Shown here in pieces: positions 7,923-16,938 of a stretch of 64,000 nt of DNA. Numbering within the stretch: the first letter of the stretch is position 1; every line of letters starts with the position of its first letter. The notes under the pieces were generated by a model, which saw nothing but the letters and a program-made list of their open reading frames with translations, had not been told where the DNA came from and searched no databases. The position numbers and the translations under genes are program-made. The stretch comes from JAISGQ01 sp045604965 (GTDB lineage: Bacteria > Bacillota > Clostridia > Oscillospirales > Acutalibacteraceae), in the NCBI GenBank assembly GCA_045604965.1, contig JAZUPB010000014.1, forward strand, positions 70,632-134,631, written 5' to 3'.

Positions 7923-8100
7923 CATTTTCGAGGGTAGAATTTGTCAAGGTTTTAACAGACTTTTTAGTGCATATTTTCACACTTTAGATTGATAAATTTA
8001 GAAAATGGACTATTTTCGTCCTCGATAGACGTACAGACTGCGAATGTGTACACGTGCGGTGGAATGTGTGCGCGGTGTATGGAAACATATTGCACAAAAT

Positions 8101-8139
8101 AATAAAAAGCCCCTGCGGAACCGCCTGTACCGCAGGGGC
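8101..8139 (-). terminator. Terminator of the GerMN lipoprotein gene
   Basis: On the reverse strand a 10-bp GC-rich stem (GCCCCTGCGG with its complement) with an 11-nt loop is followed by TTTTTATTATTTT. It lies 11 nt after the stop codon. Confidence 0.9.
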
Positions 8140-8149
8140 AATATGTCCA

Positions 8150-9139
8150 TCAGAAATTGGTGTATGCAAATTCCTCAGAATAACCGCAGATGGCACTTTC
8201 AAGATATTCGCCTTCGACCATAAAGCGGACTGCCTGCAGGTCATAGGCTGTGATATATGTGTTGGCAATAGCCTCAAGCACAGGTCTGCCTGTCATTCCT
8301 CCGATATCCTTGAACTCCTTGGAGAAATCAAGCTCCATAATGCCGTTTCGTCCCTTTACCATAGTGCCGCTGAGAAGACTGCATTTGGAGGGAATCTGAG
8401 AATTCAGACTCTTGAGAGCCTTCCATACGTGCCATTTTGAATCACTTTCTACGGTCATTTCACGGGCAAAGACCTCAAGATCATCGTTTACCCAGTATAT
8501 TTCGGCCATAAAGCCCTCGGAAGAAGGTTCGTCAGCGGATTCGGGCTCATCGAATGACGGAGCTTTGAAATCTGGATCGACAGTAAGATTCTCAATCTCT
8601 GAGAGATAAATGCCTCCGTCTCTGCCGTTGTATGTCACAGCGTATGTGTAAGTTTTGCCGTTTGCGGTATACACCACCGCATCGGTGGGCATTCCCTCGG
8701 GGACCATACGCATATAGTTGATTGCTTCATCGGGCTTTACGGAAGGCACGTCGAAAAGGTGCTTTCCGTCGGTGATGTAGCCTTCATCGCCGTAATAGAT
8801 GCCCAAAACATAGAAATCTGTCATTCCGGCATCGCACCACATAACATAGTCCTCGATGGGGTCGTCGCCGAAGGGATAAAATTTGCTGAATCTTGCAAAA
8901 TGTTCATCGTCGGTGATGGCGGTCTGAAGCAAAGGACTTGCTTCGTCCTTCTTTTCGTTATCCTCCTTCTGAGGCTCGGAAGATACAGGCGCATCAGTCT
9001 CGGTCGTTTCGGATATATCCTGCCCGTTCTGTACAGGGGGCGTTGGGTCGGAAACAGTAGGTGTCTCAGGTTTTTCTCCGCAGGCAGAAACTGTGAGCAG
9101 TATCAGTATACAGAGAATCGCGGCAATTATCTTTTTCAT
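8150..9139 (-). CDS. Lipoprotein with C-terminal GerMN domain
   Basis: A 329-residue protein. A lipoprotein signal peptide (MKKIIAAILCILILLTVSAC) is followed by a low-complexity acidic/Pro/Thr linker (residues 22-70), an unassigned middle domain (about 75-190), and a C-terminal sporulation/germination GerMN-like domain. The last shows NGIMELDFSKEFKDIGGMTG followed by an alpha-helical segment and VRFMVEGEYLESA. GerMN modules occur in spore germination protein GerM and in secreted lipoproteins of Firmicutes. Nothing nearby is a sporulation gene, so the role is open. It is transcribed alone from the promoter at 9178-9206, with its own terminator. Confidence 0.75.
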   Translation of the reverse strand: MKKIIAAILCILILLTVSACGEKPETPTVSDPTPPVQNGQDISETTETDAPVSSEPQKEDNEKKDEASPLLQTAITDDEHFARFSKFYPFGDDPIEDYVMWCDAGMTDFYVLGIYYGDEGYITDGKHLFDVPSVKPDEAINYMRMVPEGMPTDAVVYTANGKTYTYAVTYNGRDGGIYLSEIENLTVDPDFKAPSFDEPESADEPSSEGFMAEIYWVNDDLEVFAREMTVESDSKWHVWKALKSLNSQIPSKCSLLSGTMVKGRNGIMELDFSKEFKDIGGMTGRPVLEAIANTYITAYDLQAVRFMVEGEYLESAICGYSEEFAYTNF

Positions 9140-9177
9140 AATTCATTCCTCCCGAATCAATACATTCTTTCAAACTA

Positions 9178-9206
9178 ATCATATACTAAAAAACACAGGA
9201 TTTCAA
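9178..9206 (-). promoter_or_regulatory. Promoter of the GerMN lipoprotein gene
   Basis: TTGAAA (9201-9206) and TATGAT (9178-9183) are 17 nt apart on the reverse strand, about 40 nt before the ATG at 9139. Confidence 0.65.
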
Positions 9207-9224
9207 TACACAGAAAAAGAAATC

Positions 9225-9253
9225 TCGACAAACGGGAGCAGATAAAATATAAT
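9225..9253 (+). promoter_or_regulatory. Promoter of the small membrane protein gene
   Basis: TCGACA (9225-9230) and a perfect TATAAT (9248-9253) are separated by 17 nt, with the start codon 27 nt downstream. Confidence 0.65.
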
Positions 9254-9280
9254 AAGAACGTCAAAAAGGGGAGAGAAATT

Positions 9281-9646
9281 ATGCTGTGGAAAAAGCTCGA
9301 CAGGATCGAAAAGAAAATAAGCGGGATACTTAAAATAAACGACGGGATCCCTGCGTGGGTGCTGATGATAATCTACTGGCTGCTTGGGGCAGTGACTATA
9401 TTTATCGGAGCAAAGATTGTATCAGTGATGCCGGGAATACTGCACGATCTGCTCACAGGTGTATTTTCTGCAGCTGCAGTGCTGTGTATTTTCTCAGCAA
9501 TGTGGCAGTTCGGGCAGATATTTGAAGGACGCAGCTTCTGCAAGATGATCCACAGAATTATAATTATCGTTTTTTTTGCAGCTTTATTTGCAGTGCTGAT
9601 AATAATGATATCGTATCTGGACGCAAAGTGCGGCTGTAAGAACTGA
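9281..9646 (+). CDS. Small three-helix membrane protein, unknown function
   Basis: A 121-residue protein. After a charged N-terminus (LWKKLDRIEKKISGILKIND) there are three hydrophobic helices at about residues 27-48, 55-77 and 90-112, ending in a short Cys-containing tail (DAKCGCKN). I recognise no family motif. GGGGAGAG precedes the ATG. It is a single-gene unit with its own promoter and shares a bidirectional hairpin with the GH3 gene that converges on it. Confidence 0.7.
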   Translation: MLWKKLDRIEKKISGILKINDGIPAWVLMIIYWLLGAVTIFIGAKIVSVMPGILHDLLTGVFSAAAVLCIFSAMWQFGQIFEGRSFCKMIHRIIIIVFFAALFAVLIIMISYLDAKCGCKN

Positions 9647-9653
9647 TAATAAT

Positions 9654-9681
9654 AAAAGGCACGGAAAATTCCGTGCCTTTT
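9654..9681. terminator. Bidirectional terminator
   Basis: Inverted repeat AAAAGGCACGGAA with its complement and a minimal loop. It has T-rich ends in both directions (CCTTTTAAAC forward, CCTTTTATTATTATC reverse) and lies exactly between convergent genes ending at 9646 and 9687. Confidence 0.88.
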
Positions 9682-9686
9682 AAACA

Positions 9687-12596
9687 TTATTCAGACAAAA
9701 ACTCAATGGAATATATGGCCAATTCATCGTTAGTTATAAGCCTGAGATCGAAAATACGGTCAGAGGGCAGATTTATGGCACATTCCACTGCCTGCCATGT
9801 GGGGAAGTTGTGCTCGCCGGGCTTTTTGGGCCATTCAGCGATATCTGCAGACATAGGAACAGTAACCTCAGCGGCAACATCTCCCTCGTCGATAAGGAAC
9901 TCAAGCTTTGCGCCCTGAGCGGTAAAGCCTGCACAGCAGAGTCGGACTTTGGTCACATTCTCCGAGACACAGCTTATAAAATCGACTTCGCCGCCGTGAA
10001 CAGCATCTGTTCGCACAGCAGGGGTGGAACTGCCGCGCTTTTCGATAAAGGTGACGTCCTCATAGTCATCGCACTTCCAGGGATAGATAACGCCCTGAAG
10101 CTTGCGGGGCTCTATTTTTTTGCCGGGTATGATTATCTGACCTGTAAGTCTGATATCGCCGCTGGAAGCGCCGATCATAACATTTGCAAAGCCGCGCTCA
10201 AGGACGAAACTGTCGGTGGTGACATCCCAGACACGAAGCTCATCGTGAGGCAGAGAGAATGAAATGTCTATGCTGCTGTTTGCCGGTACAGAAACACGGT
10301 CAAAGCCCTTGAGCTGCATAATAGGCCTCGGCAGAGCGGAATCCCTGATGCTGACATACATCTGAGGAACATCCTGAGCATCAAAATCGCTATGGTTGGT
10401 GAGGCTGAATGTGACCTCCCAGCCATTTTCGGCAGGAATTATTTTCAAATCGGAATATGAGAACTCAGCATAGCTCAGACCGTGTCCGAAGGGATAGATG
10501 ATACCTTCGTCATTCCAGAGATAGGTCATTTTGCTGTGCATAATATCGTAGTCCATAACACTTTCGGGACGATAGCGATCGTTTCTGACCCAGCTCATAG
10601 GCAGTCTGCCTGCAGGGGAGATATCGCCGGAGAGAATGTCGGCGAGACCGTTTCCTGTTTCCTGCATACCGTGAGCGAGAGTGACTACAGCATTGGAAAG
10701 TGCAAATGCCATACCGCCGTCAAAGGGGTAGCTGGTAATTACAACTGCAACGCTGTTAGAATTAGCCAGAGCGGCATTTCTTATAAGCTGCTCATCGCGA
10801 TGGGGCAGAAGAAGAGAATGACGGTCGATACATTCGCGGGCGTGTATCATAGGATTGGTGCCGACTACAGTGACTACTGTATCGTAATCCTTTGCGCGGA
10901 TCATAGCCTCTGCCTCATTGTTTATAATGCACATAGAGAAAAGATTGTCTTCAGAGGGAGCAAAGGGTTTGCTGAACTTGATGGATTCGCCTTCTGCACA
11001 CCAGGAGGCAAGTCTGCCGTCAAAGGCCTTTATATAATACTTTCCGTCACCCTGAGGTACGAGGGTGAACTGAGTTTTAACAAACCAGCAGAGAGAGTTG
11101 TCTGCGATAGCTCTTGCAGGATATTCCTTTTCGATACGGGCCTGCATTTCCATTTCTTCGGGTGAGAGCTTCTGGTTGGGCTTTACAAGGTGACCGAGAT
11201 CTATAAGCTTGCCGTTTTCAAGGGAACGGAGAGTTACTGCGCCGAAGCCCCAGTCCTCAAGATAGAACTTTGCGCTTTCCTGTCCTTTTTTGCCGACCAT
11301 AAGGGCATTGTGTTCGGAACCGAGAACAACGGGAAGACCTGAAGAAGTGCAGAAGCTTACGATATCGCGGGCTTCGAGATAATCTACATTATCTTCTCCG
11401 AAGCGAGCCTTCAGTCCGTCGAGAACGGTTACCTTGTAATCCATAAATGCGGTATACCAGTCCATATGGAGCTGAGTTGCCATATGGCCGATAACAGCTA
11501 TTTTTCCGCCCTTAATAGGCAGTGCACCGCGATTTTTGAGGAGCACGCAGGATTCGGAAACGGCACGTCTGGTTATTGCCTTGTGCTCATCGCTGTTTAC
11601 AAGCTCCTCGGTTTTGAGATGGTCATAGGGCGTGGAGGGGTCAAACTGTCCGAGTTTGAATCTTACACGGAGGATATCGCGTACGTGGGGATCGATATCA
11701 GCTTCGGTTATAAGACCTTTTTCGAAAGCCTCTTTTACTGCAGGGAGAACTATTTCTGGTTTGTCGTTCATAGAGTCTGCGCCGTTCTTAAATGCGTGGG
11801 CTACAGTCTCGCAGTGGTCATTAAAATAATTGTGAAGGGTAACGGTCTGCATAAAGTCACCGCCGTCGGTGACGATATGACCTCGGTCTCTCATTCCCCA
11901 TTCATCCTTGACAAGGTCGTTTAGCATAGGGTTGAGCATCATAGGAATACCGTTGACCTCATTATAGGAGCTCATAACGGAATATGCTCCTGCGTCCTTT
12001 ATGGCAGCCTTGAAAGGCACGGTGTAATATTCGCGGAGAAGTCTCGGAGAGATCGAGCAGTTGCAGGAACCGCGAAGGTGTTCGTTGTTGTTTGCAAAGA
12101 AATGCTTCGGACCGCTTGTTACCATAATGGGATCTTTGCCGTTGTCGTTCTGAGCGGCGGTGATTATGGATTTGGCAAGCTCACTTGTCAGATAGGGATC
12201 CTCGCCGTAGCCCTCTTCGGTTCTGCCCCAATAGGGGTTTCTTTCAAGGTCTACTGTGGGGAACCAGAGAGTGGTGCCGCTTTTTTTGCCTGTGCGGTTA
12301 TAAAAAGCACGGGCTTCCTTACCTGTTACTTCGCCGATTTTTGAAAGAAGATCGCGGTCAAAGGATGCGGCAAGTCCGATAGTCTGAGGGAATGTGGTGG
12401 CAGGACCGAGACGGTCAATATAACCGTGAGCGCCTTCGCCGCCGATTGTAAATTCATCAATGCCGAGTCGGGGGATGGCGGGATGTTCTGTGGGGATAAA
12501 GTTGATTTTGTCCTCAACGGTAAGCCTCAACATAAGATCGTCGAGCCTCTGCTCAATATCGAGAGAGGGGTCTTTGAAAGGGAACTCAAAAGCCAT
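9687..12596 (-). CDS. GH3-family beta-glycosidase
   Basis: A 969-residue cytoplasmic-looking enzyme (no signal peptide). The N-terminal GH3 barrel includes GEGAHGY, FPQTIGLAASFD, GEDPYL, KHFFANN and the nucleophile Asp near residue 244 in HIVTDGGDF (usually SDW/SDG). The alpha/beta sandwich domain follows (AVSESCVLLKN near 344). It is interrupted by an approximately 150-residue insert (around 440-590), then VVTVVGTNP and GMAFALSNAVVTLAHGMQETGNGLADILSG. A fibronectin-III-like domain comes after, and a C-terminal beta-sandwich of about 130 residues may be a carbohydrate-binding module. The substrate is probably a beta-glucoside or xyloside released from plant fibre, but this is not resolvable from sequence. 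It has its own promoter and a GGAGGAAATAAA ribosome site. Confidence 0.9.
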   Translation of the reverse strand: MAFEFPFKDPSLDIEQRLDDLMLRLTVEDKINFIPTEHPAIPRLGIDEFTIGGEGAHGYIDRLGPATTFPQTIGLAASFDRDLLSKIGEVTGKEARAFYNRTGKKSGTTLWFPTVDLERNPYWGRTEEGYGEDPYLTSELAKSIITAAQNDNGKDPIMVTSGPKHFFANNNEHLRGSCNCSISPRLLREYYTVPFKAAIKDAGAYSVMSSYNEVNGIPMMLNPMLNDLVKDEWGMRDRGHIVTDGGDFMQTVTLHNYFNDHCETVAHAFKNGADSMNDKPEIVLPAVKEAFEKGLITEADIDPHVRDILRVRFKLGQFDPSTPYDHLKTEELVNSDEHKAITRRAVSESCVLLKNRGALPIKGGKIAVIGHMATQLHMDWYTAFMDYKVTVLDGLKARFGEDNVDYLEARDIVSFCTSSGLPVVLGSEHNALMVGKKGQESAKFYLEDWGFGAVTLRSLENGKLIDLGHLVKPNQKLSPEEMEMQARIEKEYPARAIADNSLCWFVKTQFTLVPQGDGKYYIKAFDGRLASWCAEGESIKFSKPFAPSEDNLFSMCIINNEAEAMIRAKDYDTVVTVVGTNPMIHARECIDRHSLLLPHRDEQLIRNAALANSNSVAVVITSYPFDGGMAFALSNAVVTLAHGMQETGNGLADILSGDISPAGRLPMSWVRNDRYRPESVMDYDIMHSKMTYLWNDEGIIYPFGHGLSYAEFSYSDLKIIPAENGWEVTFSLTNHSDFDAQDVPQMYVSIRDSALPRPIMQLKGFDRVSVPANSSIDISFSLPHDELRVWDVTTDSFVLERGFANVMIGASSGDIRLTGQIIIPGKKIEPRKLQGVIYPWKCDDYEDVTFIEKRGSSTPAVRTDAVHGGEVDFISCVSENVTKVRLCCAGFTAQGAKLEFLIDEGDVAAEVTVPMSADIAEWPKKPGEHNFPTWQAVECAINLPSDRIFDLRLITNDELAIYSIEFLSE

Positions 12597-12644
12597 TTTA
12601 TTTCCTCCGATTTTAGTTTGTTAATATAATTTGGTATCAGATTC

Positions 12645-12673
12645 ATAATACTTGACCGCCGATGCCCTGTCAA
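12645..12673 (-). promoter_or_regulatory. Promoter of the GH3 gene
   Basis: A consensus TTGACA (12668-12673) is followed after 17 nt by TATTAT (12645-12650) on the reverse strand. No clear operator palindrome is seen around it. Confidence 0.8.
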
Positions 12674-12709
12674 GGGTTATTGTGTCACAGGCGTAAAGTC
12701 TTGTATCGG

Positions 12710-12738
12710 TTGCAATGAATACATTTATGTGCTACAAT
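12710..12738 (+). promoter_or_regulatory. Promoter of the LRR membrane protein gene
   Basis: TTGCAA (12710-12715) and TACAAT (12733-12738), 17-nt spacing, 35 nt before the start codon. Confidence 0.65.
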
Positions 12739-12772
12739 ATCTGCGGATATTTCCTGAAAGGAGAATAGTGTT

Positions 12773-13942
12773 ATGGCTATGAAAGCATACTACGGCGGAT
12801 CAAATTACCAGAAGCGCCGCAGAAGATCAAACAGCATAGGATCTATGCTGTGGGACTACCGTCCGCAGATCATAATAGGAGTTATCGCTCTTGTGCTTGC
12901 GCTTATAATAATCCTCTTTATAAATGTCTGCGGAGACAAAAAGCCCGACTCGGTGGAGTTTGCAGGGGAAAAGTATTCCACCTCGCTTACAAGGCTCGAT
13001 CTTTCGGGGATGGATATCGATAATGAGGAAGAGCTTAAATATTTTACGTCTCTTAATTACCTTGATCTTTCGGGAACAGGCATCGATGACCTGTCCTCTC
13101 TCGCAGGTCTTAAAAAGCTCAGAACGCTGAAGCTCGGCTCCCTGACAGTGACCGAATCGACAGACCCCTCCTATACAGGTGTCGATGAGGTGTTGGGAAC
13201 CACCATAAAATACAACAACATTGCGGATATCTCACCTCTTTCGAAGCTTACAGAGCTTGAAGAGCTGTATCTCGACGACAACCGCATAGAGAGCATAAAT
13301 GCTCTTGCAAAGTGCGTAAAGCTCAAGCGCCTGAGCCTGTCTGGAAATTATGTTTCCGACCTGTCGCCCGTTGCCGAAATGTCTGCGCTTGAATATCTCA
13401 ATATTTCAGACAACAATATTTCGGAGCTTTCTGCATTGTCATCGGTTGTGACTCTGAGAGAACTGCATCTGAGAAACTGCTACGTTGAATCTCTTACCCC
13501 CATAGCAAGACTGACAAGTCTTAGCGTGCTGAATATCGACAATAACAGCGCATCGGATATTTCTGCGCTGTCGAAGATGACTGAAATGACCGATCTTGTC
13601 CTCAACAGCAACGGAATAAAGGATATCTCCGCGCTTAAGGATATGAAAAATCTGAGAATTCTGTCTTTCCAGGACAATGATGTGTCGGATATCTCACCGC
13701 TCGCCAAGCTTGCAAGGCTTTACAGCCTGAATTTTTCCAGCAACGACGTGTCGGATATCAAGCCTCTTGCAGAGCTTGAGGGACTGCGTGAGCTATCCTT
13801 CGGACAGAACAGCGTAAAGAGCCTGGCACCGCTTGCAAAGCTCAAGAATCTTACTATGCTCGAATTTGCGGACAACGATGTTTCCGATGCAGCAGCAAAA
13901 AAGGAAGCGGACAAGCGTCCCGACTGTGAGGTCAGATACTGA
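12773..13942 (+). CDS. Membrane-anchored leucine-rich repeat protein (SDS22-like)
   Basis: A 389-residue type II membrane protein. An Arg-rich cytoplasmic N-terminus (QKRRRRSN) precedes one transmembrane helix at about residues 32-52. After that come about twelve 22-residue leucine-rich repeats of the LEELYLDDNRIESINALAK type, with the DISPLSKL/DLSPVAEM variant typical of SDS22/internalin-like bacterial LRRs. The repeat domain would be outside the cell and act as a protein-binding surface; no ligand can be inferred. An insertion around residues 115-140 breaks the second repeat unit (ESTDPSYTGVDEVLGTT). AAAGGAG is placed 9 nt before the ATG. It is monocistronic, with promoter and terminator visible. 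Confidence 0.85.
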   Translation: MAMKAYYGGSNYQKRRRRSNSIGSMLWDYRPQIIIGVIALVLALIIILFINVCGDKKPDSVEFAGEKYSTSLTRLDLSGMDIDNEEELKYFTSLNYLDLSGTGIDDLSSLAGLKKLRTLKLGSLTVTESTDPSYTGVDEVLGTTIKYNNIADISPLSKLTELEELYLDDNRIESINALAKCVKLKRLSLSGNYVSDLSPVAEMSALEYLNISDNNISELSALSSVVTLRELHLRNCYVESLTPIARLTSLSVLNIDNNSASDISALSKMTEMTDLVLNSNGIKDISALKDMKNLRILSFQDNDVSDISPLAKLARLYSLNFSSNDVSDIKPLAELEGLRELSFGQNSVKSLAPLAKLKNLTMLEFADNDVSDAAAKKEADKRPDCEVRY

Positions 13943-13971
13943 TCTGCCAAGAATCTTAACTGATAATTAAT

Positions 13972-14006
13972 AAAGGCTCTTCTTTTGAGAAGAGCCTTTA
14001 TTTTTG
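13972..14006 (+). terminator. Terminator of the LRR gene
   Basis: A 12-bp stem (AAAGGCTCTTCT with its complement) and a 4-nt loop, followed by ATTTTTG. Located 30 nt after the stop. Confidence 0.9.
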
Positions 14007-14024
14007 CACCAATTCCTGTTTTGC

Positions 14025-14053
14025 TTGCCTTTATATAGGGATTAGTATATAAT
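14025..14053 (+). promoter_or_regulatory. Promoter of the GH13-ABC operon
   Basis: TTGCCT (14025-14030) and a perfect TATAAT (14048-14053) are 17 nt apart. The predicted transcription start is near 14060, after the in-frame ATG at 14058, which therefore cannot be the usual start codon. Confidence 0.75.
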
Positions 14054-14090
14054 AGTAATGTTAACTAATTATATTCAAAGGGTGAATTAC

Positions 14091-15953
14091 TTGAAAATAT
14101 TCGATTCCAGAAACACCGCATACAGAAATCCTGTGGGAGCAGTAGCGGAAGATACAAGGGTGCATTTCAAGGTGTGCCTGCCAAGATACATTTCCGCTTC
14201 CCGTGTTGATGTGCTTTTCAGAAACGAGCACACAGGCGAGACTGAAACAGGCAATATGTTCTGGTGCGGTATGGAGGGACGCGATTTTGAATGGTGGGAA
14301 GTTGACTTCACACCCAAGAGCGCAGGCTTATGGCACTATCATTTTGAAATGGAGTGTGTGGCAAGTGCCAAGAAGATAGGCCGCGATTTCGGCAGTGTGG
14401 GTGTTCTCACCGCAAACCCCAATCCCTGGCAGCTTACTGTTTACGAGAAGGATTTCAAAACCCCCGACTGGCTTGCAGGCGGCATAATATACCAGATTTT
14501 CCCCGACCGCTTTGCGAAATCGGGAAAAACGGAAAACATCTACCCCGACCGTGTTATGCACAAAAACTGGGACGAAGAGATAATCTGGTGGCCCGATGAG
14601 CACGGAAAGGTACTCAATAACGACTATTTCGGCGGAGATCTGCAGGGCATAATCGAACATCTTGACAGACTTTCAGAGCTCGGCGTCACCTGTCTTTATC
14701 TCAACCCCATATTCGAATCTCACGAGAACCACCGCTATTCAACCGCGTTTTACGAGCGGATAGATCCGCTGCTTGGTACTGCGGAGGATTTTAAAAATCT
14801 CTGCGATGAATGTCATAAGCGGGGAATAAAGGTAATACTCGACGGTGTTTTCTCTCATACAGGCTCCGACAGCGTTTATTTCAACAAGAAAAAACGCTAT
14901 AGAGATCCCGGGGCATATAATTCCAAGGAGTCGCCCTATTATGACTGGTTCGCATTTTCCGAATGGCCGAACAAATACCGAGGCTGGTGGAATTTTGACA
15001 CACTGCCCGAGGTGGAGGAGAATACACAGTCCTATATTGACTATATCTGCGGCGAAAACGGAATACTCCGCCGCTGGATAAGACTGGGAGCGGACGGCTG
15101 GCGTCTTGACGTTGCCGATGAGCTGCCCGATAAATTCCTTGATGAGCTGAGAAAAGCTGTCAAGGCAGAAAATCCCGACGCTATCATTATGGGTGAGGTC
15201 TGGGAGGACGCATCCAATAAAGTGGCTTACGGCGTGCTCAAGAGATATTTCGGCGGAAGACAGCTCGACACCGTAATGAATTACGTTTTCAAGGATGCTG
15301 TGCTCGGACTTGTTACAGGCTGGGACGCAAAGCACGCAATGGAATGTATACTCTGCGTGATGGAAAATTATCCGCCTCAGGTAATACCGAATCTTATGAA
15401 TCTTATCGGTTCTCACGATACTATGCGTGCGCTGACTCTTCTCGGCGGCGAGCCCCTTCACGGACGTGACAGAGCGTGGCAGGCGGCAAACAGCCTTCGC
15501 GGAGATCAGATCGGCATAGGCAAAAATCTCCTTCGCCTTGCAACAGTGATGCAGTATACCCTCCCCGGCGTACCCAGCATCTATTACGGAGATGAAGCAG
15601 GTATGCAGGGCTACAAGGACCCCTTCTGCCGCAGAACTTATCCTTGGGGAAGGGAAGATGAGGAGCTTCTTTCCTGGTTTGGAAAGCTCGGAAAGCTTCG
15701 TCTTTCCCTTGAATGTCTGAAAAACGGAGCTTTTGAGCCTGTTTATGCGAAAAAATCCACACTTGCCTATATACGCCGCGGCAAAAAGGATGCAATATTG
15801 GTGGCGGTGAATGCTGCGTGGAACGATGAAGTTATAGAATTGCCGGAGGATTTTATCGAAGCGGAAGCTTTGCTCGGTGAATACAACGGCGGAGAACACC
15901 TCGTTATCCCTGCGACCTCTGCGGTCGTGCTTAAAATAGCCCAGGAAAAATAA
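14091..15953 (+). CDS. GH13 alpha-amylase family enzyme (neopullulanase/cyclomaltodextrinase type)
   Basis: About 620 residues without a signal peptide, so it acts on imported maltodextrins, cyclodextrins or pullulan fragments in the cytoplasm. An N-terminal CBM34-like domain (about 1-110) precedes the barrel, which begins at WLAGGIIYQIFPDRF. Catalytic signatures: nucleophile Asp in DGWRLDVADE, acid/base Glu in IIMGEVWED, third Asp in LIGSHDTMR; conserved region I is VILDGVFSHTGSDS. GDEAGMQGYKDPFCRRTYPW is typical of the maltogenic amylase/neopullulanase subfamily. The start is the TTG at 14091: GGGTGA lies 7 nt upstream and the promoter rules out the ATG at 14058. It heads a run of genes separated by short gaps. 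Confidence 0.92.
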   Translation: MKIFDSRNTAYRNPVGAVAEDTRVHFKVCLPRYISASRVDVLFRNEHTGETETGNMFWCGMEGRDFEWWEVDFTPKSAGLWHYHFEMECVASAKKIGRDFGSVGVLTANPNPWQLTVYEKDFKTPDWLAGGIIYQIFPDRFAKSGKTENIYPDRVMHKNWDEEIIWWPDEHGKVLNNDYFGGDLQGIIEHLDRLSELGVTCLYLNPIFESHENHRYSTAFYERIDPLLGTAEDFKNLCDECHKRGIKVILDGVFSHTGSDSVYFNKKKRYRDPGAYNSKESPYYDWFAFSEWPNKYRGWWNFDTLPEVEENTQSYIDYICGENGILRRWIRLGADGWRLDVADELPDKFLDELRKAVKAENPDAIIMGEVWEDASNKVAYGVLKRYFGGRQLDTVMNYVFKDAVLGLVTGWDAKHAMECILCVMENYPPQVIPNLMNLIGSHDTMRALTLLGGEPLHGRDRAWQAANSLRGDQIGIGKNLLRLATVMQYTLPGVPSIYYGDEAGMQGYKDPFCRRTYPWGREDEELLSWFGKLGKLRLSLECLKNGAFEPVYAKKSTLAYIRRGKKDAILVAVNAAWNDEVIELPEDFIEAEALLGEYNGGEHLVIPATSAVVLKIAQEK

Positions 15954-15972
15954 TAAACGGTTGGTGAGACAA

Positions 15973-16938
15973 ATGCAGATGCTCACAATTGAAAATCTGA
16001 CAAAAACCAGAGACCGCACATACCTGCTCAACGATGTTACCCTCGGTGTGCAGGAGGGCGAGATATTGGGTCTGCTCGGACCCTGCGGAGCGGGAAAATC
16101 CACTCTGATAAACATTGCCGCAGGGCTTACTATGCCCGATTCAGGCAATGTTTATATAGGAGGAGTAAATCTCCACAGGGACTTTGAGAAATGTATGAGA
16201 CTGACAGGCGTAGTGCTTGACAGTCCCCGATTCTTCGATAATATGAGCGGCATGAAGAACCTTCGGGTGCTTGCCGCACAAAGAGGAAAGATATCCAAAG
16301 ACAGGCTAATTGATATTGTGGATATGCTCGGTCTCGGAGAGATCGCAGACAGAAAGGTCGGAACCTATTCAAAGGGAGAGACAAAGAGGCTTGCGATAGC
16401 TGCCGCCATAATGCATATGCCCCGTCTTCTGCTTCTCGATGAAGCTATAGACGGACTTGACCCCGTTGAATTTCTCAATGTCAGAAAAATGCTTTTCTCC
16501 ATAACGCGTGAGCTCGGCACAGCGGTGGTTATGACCAGCCACCAGATGCGAGAGCTTGAAAAAACCTGTAAGAGAGTTGCAGTGCTTGAGGCAGGTGTGC
16601 TCATAGGTGTGTCAACGGTAGAGCGTCTGAGAAAGTTCGGCACGGGCAAGGTTTGCCAGCGAATGTTGGTGGACAGACCTGCCGATGCCGCAAGGCATAT
16701 ATTTGAGGCAATGGAAGTTCGGTGCGAGGTTCGCAACGGATATGTTGTATTTGACTGCGATCAGGCACTTGTGCCGAAGATAACAGCTATGCTTTTTTCC
16801 GCAGGCTATATGGTTTATGAGGCTCGTCCTCACGAAATATCTCTTGAAGAAGCCTATTACAGACTGCTCAGAGAGCGTCCCTCCATTGCCGATGAGAGCG
16901 AATTCAGAGAATACGGATATACAGGAGGGGATTATTGA
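15973..16938 (+). CDS. ABC transporter ATP-binding protein
   Basis: About 321 residues, one nucleotide-binding domain plus a C-terminal extension. Walker A is GPCGAGKST (usual Asn is Cys), the signature is YSKGETKRL, Walker B is LLLLDEAIDGLDP, and the switch His is in MTSHQM. This SKGE signature is typical of ABC-2 type exporters of the antibiotic/NatA group. The start is ATG at 15973 with GGTGAG just upstream; a second ATG at 15979 is possible, and the upstream TTG at 15961 overlaps the ribosome site. It starts 19 nt after the GH13 gene, and its stop overlaps the permease start by one base (TGATG), so the transporter halves are translationally coupled. The substrate is unknown. Confidence 0.88.
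   Translation: MQMLTIENLTKTRDRTYLLNDVTLGVQEGEILGLLGPCGAGKSTLINIAAGLTMPDSGNVYIGGVNLHRDFEKCMRLTGVVLDSPRFFDNMSGMKNLRVLAAQRGKISKDRLIDIVDMLGLGEIADRKVGTYSKGETKRLAIAAAIMHMPRLLLLDEAIDGLDPVEFLNVRKMLFSITRELGTAVVMTSHQMRELEKTCKRVAVLEAGVLIGVSTVERLRKFGTGKVCQRMLVDRPADAARHIFEAMEVRCEVRNGYVVFDCDQALVPKITAMLFSAGYMVYEARPHEISLEEAYYRLLRERPSIADESEFREYGYTGGDY

Noticed and set aside
7826..8100. Possible serine T-box or riboswitch before serC
   Set aside because: The promoter lies only about 70 nt from the start codon, leaving no room for a T-box, and no T-box-type conserved bulge or terminator was seen.
13000..13940. Regular repeats as a CRISPR-like or tandem DNA repeat
   Set aside because: The regularity is at protein level (22-residue leucine-rich repeats); the DNA units diverge and have no spacer structure.
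14739..16148. A 469-codon reverse frame over GH13 and the ABC ATPase
   Set aside because: It crosses two well-supported forward genes and has no recognisable domain.
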